Numbered from the stretch's first letter, positions 1 to 8,758 are shown. The stretch is 64,000 nt of DNA from Nocardia carnea (GCF_029868325.1 NZ_JARWNW010000236.1:1-64000), one strand, 5' to 3'. Program-made: numbers and translations. Notes: generated by a model not told the origin, from the letters alone.

Positions 1-85
1 GTCTCGGCGTGAACTCGGGGAGCAGCGGTTTCACGATGTCCCACAACGCATCCGGGACCAGCCGTTGAGCAAGCCTGTCGACCAC
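1..85 (-). CDS. IS5-family transposase, N-terminal fragment cut by the window edge
   Basis: Reading leftwards from a GTG at 85 the frame gives VDRLAQRLVPDALWDIVKPL and continues off the window. This is the characteristic first helix of the IS5/IS1182-like transposases common in actinomycetes (a short 'VP..LW..V.PLLP' motif). An in-frame TGA lies just upstream of the GTG, which fixes the start within a few codons. Only 28 residues are visible, so it cannot be judged whether the element is intact. The family assignment is from memory of the N-terminal motif. Confidence 0.65.
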   Translation of the reverse strand, partial: MVDRLAQRLVPDALWDIVKPLLPEFTPR

Positions 86-137
86 GGGTCACATCATGCC
101 GCACAACGAATTACACCCACGTAAGACGTCCTCTTAG
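1..137. mobile_element. Probable end of an IS5-like insertion sequence
   Basis: The transposase start at 85 is preceded, on its own strand, by about 50 bases that run into a short inverted repeat (TAAGA-CGTCC-TCTTA, 122-136). Terminal repeats of such elements usually lie 30-60 bases upstream of the transposase start, so the boundary is placed here. The other end is outside the window and no target duplication can be checked. Confidence 0.4.
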
Positions 138-313
138 TGACGATATGGGCGGTGTCGCGGGAGCCGTCGATATCGCGCCGCCCGCTCTCGGTTCAGGACA
201 TGTTCTCCCATCGGGTGAACCACGGTGACGATCTGATTCCGCACGGCCATCAGGCGCTGATCGGAATCGGGGACATCGGGGGACCTTGTCCCATCGTGAA
301 CAGGGAACTACCG

Positions 314-333
314 GAAGTCAATCAATCAATTGA
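314..333 (+). promoter_or_regulatory. Motif GAAGTCAATCAATCNNTTGA, copy 1 (candidate operator)
   Basis: A 20-base site reading GAAGTCAATCAATCAATTGA. The same sequence with only two central bases changed occurs at 8958-8977. It overlaps the perfect palindrome ATCAATTGAT (325-334). It lies 20 bases upstream of the TTGACA box that should drive the hydrolase-hydroxylase-dioxygenase operon. Binding by the GntR protein encoded at 11369-12196 is an inference from proximity. Confidence 0.5.
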
Positions 334-353
334 TCAATAACCCAATCGAATGG

Positions 354-383
354 TTGACAAAATAAGTGACCGGGGTCACCATT
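354..383 (+). promoter_or_regulatory. Candidate promoter with palindromic operator
   Basis: TTGACA at 354-359 is a consensus -35 box. A weak -10 (ACCATT) follows 18 bases later. Between them sits the perfect palindrome GTGACC-GG-GGTCAC (366-379). A protein bound there would block polymerase. The operon's first gene begins 50-125 bases downstream depending on the start chosen. Confidence 0.45.
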
Positions 384-508
384 GAGCGCGTGCCCCCTGT
401 GCCGATCCTCGGCCGACATCAGAGGCATCAGTGGCCCGAACACCAACCGGCGCTGCCCAATACGGGCCTGGTCAGCTTGCGGGGCCTTTCAGCGAACATC
501 GGAGACTT

Positions 509-1348
509 GTGACCCTCACGGACGACTACAAAGACACCACTCGTGGCCCGTCCGCCTCGGACGGACTGCACTACCACGAAGCCGGAGACGGGCATCCCCT
601 CGTTCTGCTGCACGGGTCCGGTCCGGGCGTATCCGGCTGGTCGAACTTCGCGGAGAACCTGCCGGTCTTCGCGCGTACCTTCCGCACGATCGTGGTCGAT
701 TTGCCAGGTTTCGGAGCGAGTCCCGACGGAGAGTACGACCGGCCGTACCCGGAGATAGCGGCGCAGGCGATCGTCACCCTGCTCGACGACCTCGGCATCG
801 AGAAGGCGCATCTGCTCGGCAATTCGATGGGCGGATGGGTCTCGCTCGAAACGGCCGCACTCGCGCCCGAACGGGTCGAACGCATGGTGCTGATGGGTCC
901 GGGCGGCCTGTACGCACCACTACTCGGCCCGATGTTGAGCGAGGGGGCCCGCCGGCTGCACGAGTTCCTGGCCGAACCGAGTCGCCAGGCCCTGGAGGCA
1001 TGGGTCGATTCGATGGTCTACGACCGGGCGACGATCACACCGCAACTCCTCGACGAGCGCTGGAAGAATGCCACCGCACCCCGCGCCATCGAACGTATGC
1101 GTGCGGTGATGGCCTCGCTGGGCCTGCCCGGCAAGGCGCCACTGTGGACCCGCACCGCCGAGATCCCGCACGAAACTCTGGTCACCTGGGGTCGCGACGA
1201 CCGGATGCTCCCGCCGGACGGCGCGTTCTTCGCGCTGCGGCGTATGCCGAAGGCCGATCTGCACATTCTGGGCGAGTGCGGGCATTGGGCCCAGGTCGAG
1301 CGCAAGCACGACTTCGAAACGCTGGCCACGGCGTTCCTCACCCGCTAG
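509..1348 (+). CDS. Alpha/beta hydrolase, meta-cleavage product (C-C bond) hydrolase, HsaD/BphD type
   Basis: Predicted to hydrolyse the C-C bond of the dienoate formed by extradiol ring cleavage. The 279-residue protein shows the full set: oxyanion motif HGSGPG, nucleophile S106 in GNSMGG, acid D230 in WGRDDR and base H259 in GHWAQVE, at nearly the positions of mycobacterial HsaD (S114/D241/H269). GTG at 509 (GGAG four bases upstream) gives a family-like N-terminus. A GTG at 431 with AGAGG would add 26 arginine-rich, unconserved residues and remains possible. It is the first gene of a plus-strand operon with the hydroxylase and dioxygenase that would supply its substrate. Confidence 0.9.
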   Translation: MTLTDDYKDTTRGPSASDGLHYHEAGDGHPLVLLHGSGPGVSGWSNFAENLPVFARTFRTIVVDLPGFGASPDGEYDRPYPEIAAQAIVTLLDDLGIEKAHLLGNSMGGWVSLETAALAPERVERMVLMGPGGLYAPLLGPMLSEGARRLHEFLAEPSRQALEAWVDSMVYDRATITPQLLDERWKNATAPRAIERMRAVMASLGLPGKAPLWTRTAEIPHETLVTWGRDDRMLPPDGAFFALRRMPKADLHILGECGHWAQVERKHDFETLATAFLTR

Positions 1349-1380
1349 GGCCGTTCCCCGAAGATCGAAGGAACCAGAAC

Positions 1381-2544
1381 ATGCAATATCAGCACGAAGC
1401 AATCGATGCGGTTCTCGCAGTGCGCGACAGGGTGATCGAGCTCGAAGCGGAATGCACGCAGCAACGCAAACTGACCGACGAAACAGCCAAAATCCTCCGG
1501 GACGCGGGCATCATGCGGCTCATCCAGCCGAAGCGATACGGCGGGTTCGAGGCCGATCCCTGCCTTTTCAATGCCGCGATGTACGAGATCGCCCGCTTGT
1601 CGAGTTCGGCAGGGTGGGTGACCGGCGTAGTCGGAGTCCATTCGTGGCATCTCGGGCTCTTTCCCGATCAGGCGCAACAGGACGTGTGGGGCGAGGATCC
1701 GGATATGTGGATCAGCTCGTCCTACAGCCCCGCGGGCACCGCCAGGATAGTGCCGGGCGGTTACGAGCTGACCGGCCGGTGGGGCTTCTCCTCCGGAAGC
1801 GACCACTGCGGTTGGGTTTTCGTGGGCGCGATGGTGACCGACGAGGACGGGCGCCGCACCGGACAGCAGGTCCATCTCCTGCTTCCCCGAACGGATTACA
1901 CGATCGACGATGTCTGGTTCACCGCGGGCCTGGCGGGCACCGGCAGTAACGATATCGTCGTCGACAAGGCGTTCGTGCCCGAACATCGCGTCCACGATGT
2001 CGTGGATCTGTACGGTGGCCGCTATCCCGGCAACGCCGTCAACACCGGGCCCCTGTTCCGTATGCCCTGGTACACGGTATTCATCAACGCGGTTGTGGTG
2101 CCGCTGGCCGGGATGTCCAGGCGGGTTGTCGACGAGGCGGCGGGCATCCACCGGTCCCGGCTGGCGGTCGATCCGGCCAAGCTACCGCATCCGGCGTCGC
2201 TGGCGCGGCTGACCGAAGCCGATTTCGAGGTCGACACCGCCTACCGGATTCTGCAAGCCGACCTGGGCGATGCGTACGCGGCGGCGGTACGCGGGGACGA
2301 GGTGGCGATTTCGATACGGCAGCGCAGCAAGCGTGATCACATCGCTGCCGTGCGACTGGTCGTCTCGGCGGCCGATAAGGCATACCAGGTCGGCGGGCCG
2401 CGTTCCATCGCGTCGTCGTGCGCACTGCAGGCGGTCTGGCGTGACGTCCACGCCGGCCAGCACCATGCGATCAATCTGCCGGACAAGGTCGATCACGAGT
2501 ACGGCGAGTATCTGCTGTCCGGCGCGCTCAACGGCCTCTACTGA
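1381..2544 (+). CDS. Flavin-dependent aromatic hydroxylase, oxygenase component (HsaA-like, acyl-CoA dehydrogenase fold)
   Basis: The 387-residue protein matches the group D two-component monooxygenases that ortho-hydroxylate phenols with FMNH2. It follows HsaA closely through ISSSY, GRWGFSSGSDHCGW, GTGSND and the C-terminal WRDVHAGQHHA. The ATG at 1381 follows GAAGGAACC. The enzyme needs reduced flavin from a separate reductase (HsaB in the cholesterol pathway), and no such gene is in the window. It would produce the catechol cut by the dioxygenase encoded 13 bases downstream. The same frame stays open far upstream (from 382), but that part is a shadow of the hydrolase gene. Confidence 0.9.
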   Translation: MQYQHEAIDAVLAVRDRVIELEAECTQQRKLTDETAKILRDAGIMRLIQPKRYGGFEADPCLFNAAMYEIARLSSSAGWVTGVVGVHSWHLGLFPDQAQQDVWGEDPDMWISSSYSPAGTARIVPGGYELTGRWGFSSGSDHCGWVFVGAMVTDEDGRRTGQQVHLLLPRTDYTIDDVWFTAGLAGTGSNDIVVDKAFVPEHRVHDVVDLYGGRYPGNAVNTGPLFRMPWYTVFINAVVVPLAGMSRRVVDEAAGIHRSRLAVDPAKLPHPASLARLTEADFEVDTAYRILQADLGDAYAAAVRGDEVAISIRQRSKRDHIAAVRLVVSAADKAYQVGGPRSIASSCALQAVWRDVHAGQHHAINLPDKVDHEYGEYLLSGALNGLY

Positions 2545-2557
2545 TTCAGGAGCTCTT

Positions 2558-3439
2558 ATGCCCATCCTCTCCCTGGGATACCTGCGTGTGCGCGTCGAGT
2601 CCACCGAGTCGTGGCGGACTTTCGCCGGCGACTTCCTGGGCATGATGCGAGTCGACGGCCCGCTGCCCGATGCCCTGCACTACCGGATGGACGATTATCC
2701 GCCGCGCCTGGTGCTCTCGGAGTCCTCCACCCCGGGGCTGGAGGCCATCGGTCTCGAGGTCCTGCACCGGACAGATCTACAAGAGTTGGTCGAGCGGGTC
2801 GAGGCCGCGGGTGTCGAGACCCATATCGGTACTCCGGCGGAGTGCGAGCTACGTCAGGTGACGGGGTTCGCCGCTTTCGACGATCCGTCCGGAAACCGGA
2901 TCGAGTTGTTCTACGGCCCCGTTCTCAGTCACCGTCCGGTGGAACTGAACGGTGTATCCGGTTTCGTCACCGGTGACCAGGGCATGGGACATGTCATCGT
3001 GAACGTGCTCGACACCGAGAAAGCCTACGAATTCTACGTGGGCGTCCTGGGATTCGTCGAACGCAACTCGCTGGCTCTGCCCGGCGGCGTCAGCTACTTT
3101 CTGGGCTGCAATCCGCGGCAGCACACGCTCGGGCTCAGCCCCGCGCAGGGGCCCGCGCTGATGCATTTCATGGTGGAGACCGAGGATATCGACGATGTCG
3201 GCAAGGCGCTCGATCGTGCCGTCGATCTCGGGATCCCGATGATGCAGTCGCTCGGCAAGCACACCAATGACCGGATGTTGTCGTTCTACGTCTACTCTCC
3301 CGAAGGTCATGCCACCGAAATCGGCTGGGGTGGAGAACGTATCGAGGGCCCGGAGCCCACCTACCGGATCACCGAGGGTGCTGTGTGGGGACACCGATTC
3401 ACGCCGCCGCCCGACGGTGCGAAGGGGCTTCCGCGGTGA
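2558..3439 (+). CDS. Extradiol catechol dioxygenase, type I (HsaC/BphC-like)
   Basis: A 293-residue two-domain vicinal-oxygen-chelate protein. The C-terminal catalytic domain keeps the Fe(II) triad H145 (GMGHVIVNV), H203 (LMHFMVE) and E254 (HATEIGWG), plus the conserved H235 and Y245. HsaC also uses H145. It should cleave a 3-substituted catechol next to the hydroxyl groups. AGGAG sits five bases before the ATG. The substrate cannot be read from sequence; the context suggests a catechol with a side chain, made by the preceding hydroxylase. The stop overlaps the start of the next gene. Confidence 0.92.
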   Translation: MPILSLGYLRVRVESTESWRTFAGDFLGMMRVDGPLPDALHYRMDDYPPRLVLSESSTPGLEAIGLEVLHRTDLQELVERVEAAGVETHIGTPAECELRQVTGFAAFDDPSGNRIELFYGPVLSHRPVELNGVSGFVTGDQGMGHVIVNVLDTEKAYEFYVGVLGFVERNSLALPGGVSYFLGCNPRQHTLGLSPAQGPALMHFMVETEDIDDVGKALDRAVDLGIPMMQSLGKHTNDRMLSFYVYSPEGHATEIGWGGERIEGPEPTYRITEGAVWGHRFTPPPDGAKGLPR

Positions 3440-4920
3440 CCGGTACACTCGACGGCGGAAGACCGGAAACAGCCGCCGCGAGCGAAACGCACCAATGGAC
3501 ACCGAGACTGGTCACCGTACTCGTTGTGCTGATCTCGATATCCGAGATCATTCCCGTCTCGTCGGTTCTCGCGGGTACCGCCCTGCCGGCCATCACCGCG
3601 GAGTTCGCCACCACCCAGGCCGGGTGGACCATGACGATCGCATTCCTGACCGCCAGTATCGGGATGCCGCTGGTGGGCAAGCTCGCCGATATGTACGGCA
3701 AGAAACGATTGCTCTTGATCGTGCTCGCGGTGACGGTCGCCGGAGCAGTGTTGTCGGCGGTGGCGCCGAACTTCCCCGTGTTCCTGATCGGACGTGCGTT
3801 GCAGGGGGCGATCTTCTCGGTCGCATTCCTGTGCTATTCGCTGGTGCGCGACGTTTTTCCGCCGAGAATCGTTCCGTTCGCGGTCAGCGTCACCATCACC
3901 GGCACCGGTATCGTGGTTGTCCTGCAGCCGTTCCTCGCGGGCTGGCTGATCGACAATCACGGTGTCACGGGTGCTTTCTGGTTCGTGACGGTGCTGACCG
4001 CGGTGCTGGCCGCCGCGGCATTGCTGGTCATTCCGGAGTCGCCGGTACGCTCCGCGGACTCCCGCCCCGACCTGGTGGGTGCGGTTCTGCTGGGTGGCTC
4101 GGTGGCGGCGGTCCTGCTGGCGGTGAGCAAGGCACCGGAGTGGGGCTGGTCCAGCGCAGCAACGGTGGTGCTTTTACTGCTCGGGTGTGCCATGTTCGCC
4201 GCCTGGCTCGTGCAGGCCGGTCGCACCCCTGAGCCACTGATCAACATCCGGCAGCTCCGCCGGCCGGCGCTGCTGTGCACCGTGCTGTCCTCGGGCCTCG
4301 TATACGGGGTGGGGACCACCACCAGTTCGATCCTGGCGGTGATGGCGATGACCCCGCGCGAGTCCGGCGGTGACTACGGATTCGGGATGACGGCCAGTGA
4401 GTACGCGATCTTCGGGGTGATCAACGGCCTCGGCATCGTCCTGGGCGGATTGATCGTCGGGCTGACCGCCCGTCGAACGGGCGCCAAGCTGCATATGGTC
4501 GCCGCGGCGGCAATTATCGGGATCGGTGTCCTGGCAATGGGAGTGGGTCGCGGCGACGAGCTGATCGTGCTGATCGCCACCGGTGTGGTGCACCTCGGTG
4601 TGGGTCTGGCCGGCGCCGCCATCCCCAACCTCGTCATCGCGGCCGTGCCGGCCGACTCGCAGGTAGTGAGTTCGAGTATCGCCGAGGTCAGCCGCACTCT
4701 CCTGGCCGGCGTCGGAACGACGGTGGTGTTCTTCCTGCTCAACGCCAATGTCCGCACGTTGGTAGCGGGCGCGCCGATATATGCGGGCGCGGGATTCGTG
4801 TGGGCGTTCGGCGTGATTGCTGCGTGTGCCCTCGTCGGAGGTATCTGTGCAGCATTCCTACCCGCTCGGCTGGGGGCGGAAATGCCCGCGGCCGGAAAGG
4901 AGGGGCCGGCCACTGGATAG
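3436..4920 (+). CDS. MFS transporter, 14-helix DHA2-type
   Basis: A 494-residue membrane protein with about 14 hydrophobic segments and the MFS loop 2-3 signature (GKLADMYGKKR). The length fits the drug:H+ antiporter-2 group. The GTG at 3436 overlaps the dioxygenase stop by four bases (GTGA) and has AGGGG upstream, so translation is coupled. A longer start at 3385 would lie inside the dioxygenase gene. In a catabolic operon it may export toxic phenolic or ring-cleaved intermediates, or import substrate; the sequence does not decide. A hairpin terminator follows the stop. Confidence 0.88.
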   Translation: MTGTLDGGRPETAAASETHQWTPRLVTVLVVLISISEIIPVSSVLAGTALPAITAEFATTQAGWTMTIAFLTASIGMPLVGKLADMYGKKRLLLIVLAVTVAGAVLSAVAPNFPVFLIGRALQGAIFSVAFLCYSLVRDVFPPRIVPFAVSVTITGTGIVVVLQPFLAGWLIDNHGVTGAFWFVTVLTAVLAAAALLVIPESPVRSADSRPDLVGAVLLGGSVAAVLLAVSKAPEWGWSSAATVVLLLLGCAMFAAWLVQAGRTPEPLINIRQLRRPALLCTVLSSGLVYGVGTTTSSILAVMAMTPRESGGDYGFGMTASEYAIFGVINGLGIVLGGLIVGLTARRTGAKLHMVAAAAIIGIGVLAMGVGRGDELIVLIATGVVHLGVGLAGAAIPNLVIAAVPADSQVVSSSIAEVSRTLLAGVGTTVVFFLLNANVRTLVAGAPIYAGAGFVWAFGVIAACALVGGICAAFLPARLGAEMPAAGKEGPATG

Positions 4921-4932
4921 TGACAATGCCGC

Positions 4933-4957
4933 GCTCGGTAGTGCTCGACTACCGAGC
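4933..4957. terminator. Bidirectional hairpin between convergent genes
   Basis: A perfect 10-bp stem (GCTCGGTAGT / ACTACCGAGC) with a 5-base loop sits in the 61-bp gap between the MFS stop (4920) and the acyl-CoA ligase stop (4982). There is no T-run, as is common in actinobacterial terminators. Confidence 0.7.
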
Positions 4958-4981
4958 CCCGGTGCCCCAGTTCGACCCCGG

Positions 4982-6634
4982 TCATGGCGTAGGCGCATTC
5001 GACGCAGCGGCCACGGATTCGGCGGCGAGTTCACGTATCTCGCCCTTCGCGATCTTTCCTCCGGACGAGCGGGGCAGGTGATCGAGGACCAGCAGATGCT
5101 CGGGGAAGAGTTCCTTGGAGACGCCACGATCGGCGAGATGCCTGGTGAGCTGGGGGAGAGTGAGCTCATGGCCGGGCCGGAGGTTGACGACCGCGCAGAC
5201 CCGTTCGCCGAATACCGGGTCCGGCACGGCGACCACACTGGCCAGATCCACCGCGGGGTGGGTTTCGACCTCCCGCTCGACCTGCGGTGCGGAAATATTC
5301 TTGCCGCCGCGGATGATGATGTCCGATGTGCGGCCCACGGGGGTCAGGAAACCGTCTTCGATCGTGACGATATCGCCCATCAGCAACCAGCCGCCCGCAG
5401 TGTACAACTGCCTGTTGGCGGCCTCGTCCTCGTAATAACCGGCGCAGGTCAGCGGGCCGCGTCCCCCCGGCCGGCCGGGACCGCCGCCGGCGGTGACGTC
5501 GGTTCCCGAATCGTCGAACAACCGCACGTTCATATCGGGGATGAGCCGCCCCGAGGTGTTCAGCCGGCGGTCGGGAGTGTCCGATACCCGGGTCACGCTG
5601 AACGCCCCGCTCTCGTTCGACCCGAAGAACTGGAGAACGGTGGCACCGGTGCGGTCCTCGAACTCCGCCGCCCGGTCCGGTGGGACGGCCTCACCGCCGG
5701 TGAACATCACCCGCAGCGACGACAGGTCGAACAGGTCGGCCGCCGGTGAGTTCAGCAACATCCGGAACTGGGTGCTCACGCAGCACAGGACTGTCACCTT
5801 TTCCCGGTCGATCATCCGGATCATGGTTTCCACATCGAACCTGGGCAGGACAACGGTGGGCGCGCCGAGTATCGCCGGGGCATAGTGCGAGGTCCACAAG
5901 CCGAACCCGAACGGTGCCGGAACAGCGCCGAAGAACACCTCGTCCGCACCCAGCTCTCCTGCTTCGATTGCCAGGCGGCTGAACGCGACCCATCGATTGT
6001 CGAACTGTGTCACGCATTTCGGGAGGCCGGTCGTGCCGGAGGTCGAGTTGAGCATGGCCAGATCGTTCGGCCCGATACTGCGTGCTGCGACCGCTGCCCG
6101 GCTCGCTCGTCCCGGTTCAACCGGGACCGGGACAGCACCCCGGATATCCACGATCCGGTCCACGCCCCGAGCCGACAACACGATATCGAAATCGAGCGCC
6201 GCGCCGCGGCTGCGCAGCTCCTGTACCAGCTCCGCCGACGCCCGGCCGTCGAGCCCATCGACACCGACGAGTGCGCGTGCCCCGGTCTTCCCGACGAGGT
6301 GGGCGATCTCCTGTGGTCCGGATCGCGCACCGATACCCACCGCGACGACGCCGGCGCGTGCCGCCGCGACCAGGGCTGCGTGGACCAGGAACGAATCCGG
6401 TAAGCGGACGGCGACCCGGGCCCCGGGCGGTATACCCAAGGCGACGAGCGCGGCAGCGAGATCATTCGCCACACGGTCGTATGTGCGCCACGATATGCGT
6501 TCGGACGGTTGGATGAACGCGGGCAGATCGGGTGTGGCTGCGGCCTGTGCCCGGACGATCTCGTGCAGCGGTTCGGTACCCCACCAGCCGGATTCGACGT
6601 ACTGTCGTGCAGTCGCGGCATCGATCAGGCTCAT
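4982..6634 (-). CDS. Acyl/aryl-CoA ligase (AMP-binding, benzoate-CoA ligase-like)
   Basis: A 550-residue ANL-superfamily enzyme that would activate a carboxylic acid to its CoA thioester via an acyl-AMP. Visible motifs are STSGTTGLPK (197-206), the hinge GRTSDIIIRGGKN, and the C-terminal catalytic lysine K527 in SSGGKIAKGE. The ATG is preceded by AGGAGGAG. It is the last gene of the minus-strand operon MHS transporter, HD protein, ligase, and convergent with the ring-cleavage operon. A glycine/proline-rich insert (GGGPGRPGGRG) before the A5 region is unusual. The substrate may be an aromatic acid imported by the operon's transporter. Confidence 0.9.
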   Translation of the reverse strand: MSLIDAATARQYVESGWWGTEPLHEIVRAQAAATPDLPAFIQPSERISWRTYDRVANDLAAALVALGIPPGARVAVRLPDSFLVHAALVAAARAGVVAVGIGARSGPQEIAHLVGKTGARALVGVDGLDGRASAELVQELRSRGAALDFDIVLSARGVDRIVDIRGAVPVPVEPGRASRAAVAARSIGPNDLAMLNSTSGTTGLPKCVTQFDNRWVAFSRLAIEAGELGADEVFFGAVPAPFGFGLWTSHYAPAILGAPTVVLPRFDVETMIRMIDREKVTVLCCVSTQFRMLLNSPAADLFDLSSLRVMFTGGEAVPPDRAAEFEDRTGATVLQFFGSNESGAFSVTRVSDTPDRRLNTSGRLIPDMNVRLFDDSGTDVTAGGGPGRPGGRGPLTCAGYYEDEAANRQLYTAGGWLLMGDIVTIEDGFLTPVGRTSDIIIRGGKNISAPQVEREVETHPAVDLASVVAVPDPVFGERVCAVVNLRPGHELTLPQLTRHLADRGVSKELFPEHLLVLDHLPRSSGGKIAKGEIRELAAESVAAASNAPTP

Positions 6635-6712
6635 GTGATTACTCCTCCTGTACGGGGTGGGATGTGTCGCCGTGGCACCTGGGGAATCCCTGCGCGGGGA
6701 CTCCGTACCCGC

Positions 6713-7315
6713 CTACGTCTCGCGTGACCACGCCAGGTCCTGGTCGCCCCAGGCGCGCGCCGGGCGTGCGAAGACTTCCTCGAGCATCGGCATGAAGAAC
6801 TCCAGGGGTTCGGTGTCGTAGTCCGGGTCGAACGACTCCTGATCCCAGGCAGCACAGAAATGTGCGCACGAATCGAAGTACGGTGAGTCCCGATACCGTT
6901 CACGACTGTCGGTCGGCATGCCCAGCTTGTCCCCGTAGTGGTAGGTCTGGAAAACGCCGTGGTGCTTGACGATCCATACCGCTTCGTCGTCGAGTACCGG
7001 CCGCAGAATCGCAGCGGCGACTTCGCTGTGGTTGTCGGGGCACAGATCGTCACCGATATCGTGCAGCAGGGCGGCCACCACGAGATCGGTCCGAGCGCCT
7101 TCTCGATACGCGCGGGTCGCGGACTGCAAAGAATGTTCGTAGCGGTCGACGCGGTAGCCGAAGGTGTGGCCCTTCATCGATTCCAGCAGCCGCAGGACCG
7201 AATCGAGCCAGTGGTCACGCCGGTGTTGCGTGGCCTCGGACTTGATCAGCTCCATCTCCTGAACTGTCGCGTCGTCCATCCTGGTGAAATCGACGGTGCG
7301 TGCTTCTTCGGGCAT
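6713..7315 (-). CDS. HD-domain protein, PhnZ-like (possible di-iron oxygenase)
   Basis: A 200-residue single HD domain with H61 (YEHSLQSA), H85-D86 (LLHDIGDD), H96 and H118/H119. The spacing resembles PhnZ, the mixed-valent di-iron oxygenase that splits phosphonate C-P bonds and is related to myo-inositol oxygenase, rather than nucleotide phosphohydrolases. AAGGAG precedes the ATG. It lies 57 bases after the MHS transporter gene and 78 bases before the ligase gene, so all three are probably co-transcribed. No phosphonate genes are nearby, so an oxidative C-C or C-X cleavage in the local catabolic pathway is an inference. Confidence 0.75.
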   Translation of the reverse strand: MPEEARTVDFTRMDDATVQEMELIKSEATQHRRDHWLDSVLRLLESMKGHTFGYRVDRYEHSLQSATRAYREGARTDLVVAALLHDIGDDLCPDNHSEVAAAILRPVLDDEAVWIVKHHGVFQTYHYGDKLGMPTDSRERYRDSPYFDSCAHFCAAWDQESFDPDYDTEPLEFFMPMLEEVFARPARAWGDQDLAWSRET

Positions 7316-7372
7316 GCCAACTCCTTGTGTTCTGTGATATTTCGGCTGTCAAGGCGATTGGTGGTGAGAGGA

Positions 7373-8758
7373 TCACGCCGCGTGCGCGGCGCTCCGGGGC
7401 ATGACTGCGGGGTCTTCGGCGAGCGGGATGCCCTTGGTCTCCCGGGTGAAGAAGGCAGCGATGGCGACGGCCGCCGCGAGCACGATGACGTACCAGGTGA
7501 AGATGTCGGGTGTACCGCGGGATGTCAGCCATGAATTGAGATAGGGCGCGGTGCCGCCGAAGATCGCGGCTGCGAGGGAGACGGCGATACCGGTGCCCGC
7601 TGCGCGCGATGTGGTCGAGAACAGTTCGGCGAACCAGGCAACCTGGGTACTGGCGGCCAAGGCCTGAATGACGAGCGCGAGCGAGATTGCCAGGGTCAGC
7701 GTCGCCGCCGAGGAGTCGAGCATGCCCGACAATGGGAAGGCCAGGATCGCGACCCCGAGTCCCCATCCGATGTTGTTCCATCGGCGTCCGAACCGGTCGG
7801 CGAGCAGTGCCGCAAGCGGGAGGGCGGCGATGAAGACGAGGTTGGCGACGACCCCCGCCCACATCGCGAGCTTATCGTTCACGTTATGGAAGCTGATGGC
7901 GTACGCCGGAGCGCTCACCGACCAGGTGTAGGAGAAGACCGAGGTGCCGCCGACCAGCATGACGACTCGCAGGATCGAACCGCGCTGGGCCCAGATGTCC
8001 TGGATCGCCGTGCGTACCGATGACAACGGGGACGAAGTCGTGGTGTCGGGCGTGTGCTCGGTGAATGCCGCCGATTCGCGCAGTCCCCGGCGCAGGTAGA
8101 GCGCGAAGAAGCCGAGAACACCGCCGATCAGGAACGGTATGCGCCAACCCCAGTCGGCCATGGCGGAGGCGTCGATCCACGTGCGCATGACAGCGCCGAG
8201 AAGTGTGGCGAGGACGGTTCCGCCGACGGTGGACATGATGACTGTGCTGCCCCACAGTGCGCGGTTGTCCGGGCGCGCTACTTCGGCGATGTAGGTGTAT
8301 GAACCGCCTTGTTCGCCGCCGTGCGCCACGCCTTGGACGCATCGGACGAGCAGCAGCCACAGCGACGCGAACGCACCGATCTGTTCGTAGGTGGGTGCGA
8401 CCGCGATCAGAACGCTCGAGGCCGCAACGAGCGTCATGGTCAGGACCATGACGAATTTCCGCCCCCGGCGGTCGGCGACCAGACCGAAGAGCAGGCCGCC
8501 GATCGGGCGCATGACGAACCCGACGGCGAAAACGGCCATCGTCGAGAGGAGGTTCGATACGGGGTCGGCCGAGTGGAAGAACTGGTTGGAGAAGTAGACC
8601 GCGAAGATCGCGAAGATGGTCCAGTCGAACCACTCCAAGGCGTTGCCCATGTTCACGGCCAGAATCATCCGGGCATTCGCGCGGACTGTGCCGGGGGTGG
8701 CCGAGGACGCTGTTCCGGGGCCCTGTGGAGTGTCGTTGGGGGGTGGTGACGAGGTCAT
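7373..8758 (-). CDS. MFS transporter, metabolite:H+ symporter (MHS) family
   Basis: A 461-residue, 12-helix transporter. The N-terminal NMGNALEWFDW and the loop motif GLVADRRGRKF are typical of the MHS family (relatives of KgtP, ShiA, ProP), which import organic acids and aromatic acids with protons. AAGGAG lies eight bases before the ATG. It heads the minus-strand operon with the HD protein and CoA ligase, so import followed by CoA activation is a sensible reading. Its promoter region is shared with the divergent aldolase gene. Confidence 0.9.
   Translation of the reverse strand: MTSSPPPNDTPQGPGTASSATPGTVRANARMILAVNMGNALEWFDWTIFAIFAVYFSNQFFHSADPVSNLLSTMAVFAVGFVMRPIGGLLFGLVADRRGRKFVMVLTMTLVAASSVLIAVAPTYEQIGAFASLWLLLVRCVQGVAHGGEQGGSYTYIAEVARPDNRALWGSTVIMSTVGGTVLATLLGAVMRTWIDASAMADWGWRIPFLIGGVLGFFALYLRRGLRESAAFTEHTPDTTTSSPLSSVRTAIQDIWAQRGSILRVVMLVGGTSVFSYTWSVSAPAYAISFHNVNDKLAMWAGVVANLVFIAALPLAALLADRFGRRWNNIGWGLGVAILAFPLSGMLDSSAATLTLAISLALVIQALAASTQVAWFAELFSTTSRAAGTGIAVSLAAAIFGGTAPYLNSWLTSRGTPDIFTWYVIVLAAAVAIAAFFTRETKGIPLAEDPAVMPRSAAHAA

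Larger units (their letters stand above)
86..508. other. Intergenic region with IS end and promoter of the ring-cleavage operon
   Basis: No convincing gene is seen. A 67-codon open frame at 137-340 has no ribosome binding site and no family resemblance. The right part (300-380) is clearly AT-richer than the surroundings and carries the motif at 314-333, a TTGACA box and a perfect palindrome, described separately. Confidence 0.55.

Noticed and set aside
137-340. 67-codon open frame upstream of the hydrolase
   Set aside because: No ribosome binding site, no recognisable family, and it overlaps the operator-like motif and the IS end.
382-1380. N-terminal extension that would fuse more than 330 residues to the flavin hydroxylase
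   Set aside because: The stretch is rich in Arg/Pro/Gly, has no family resemblance, and lies on top of the clearly real hydrolase gene in another frame.
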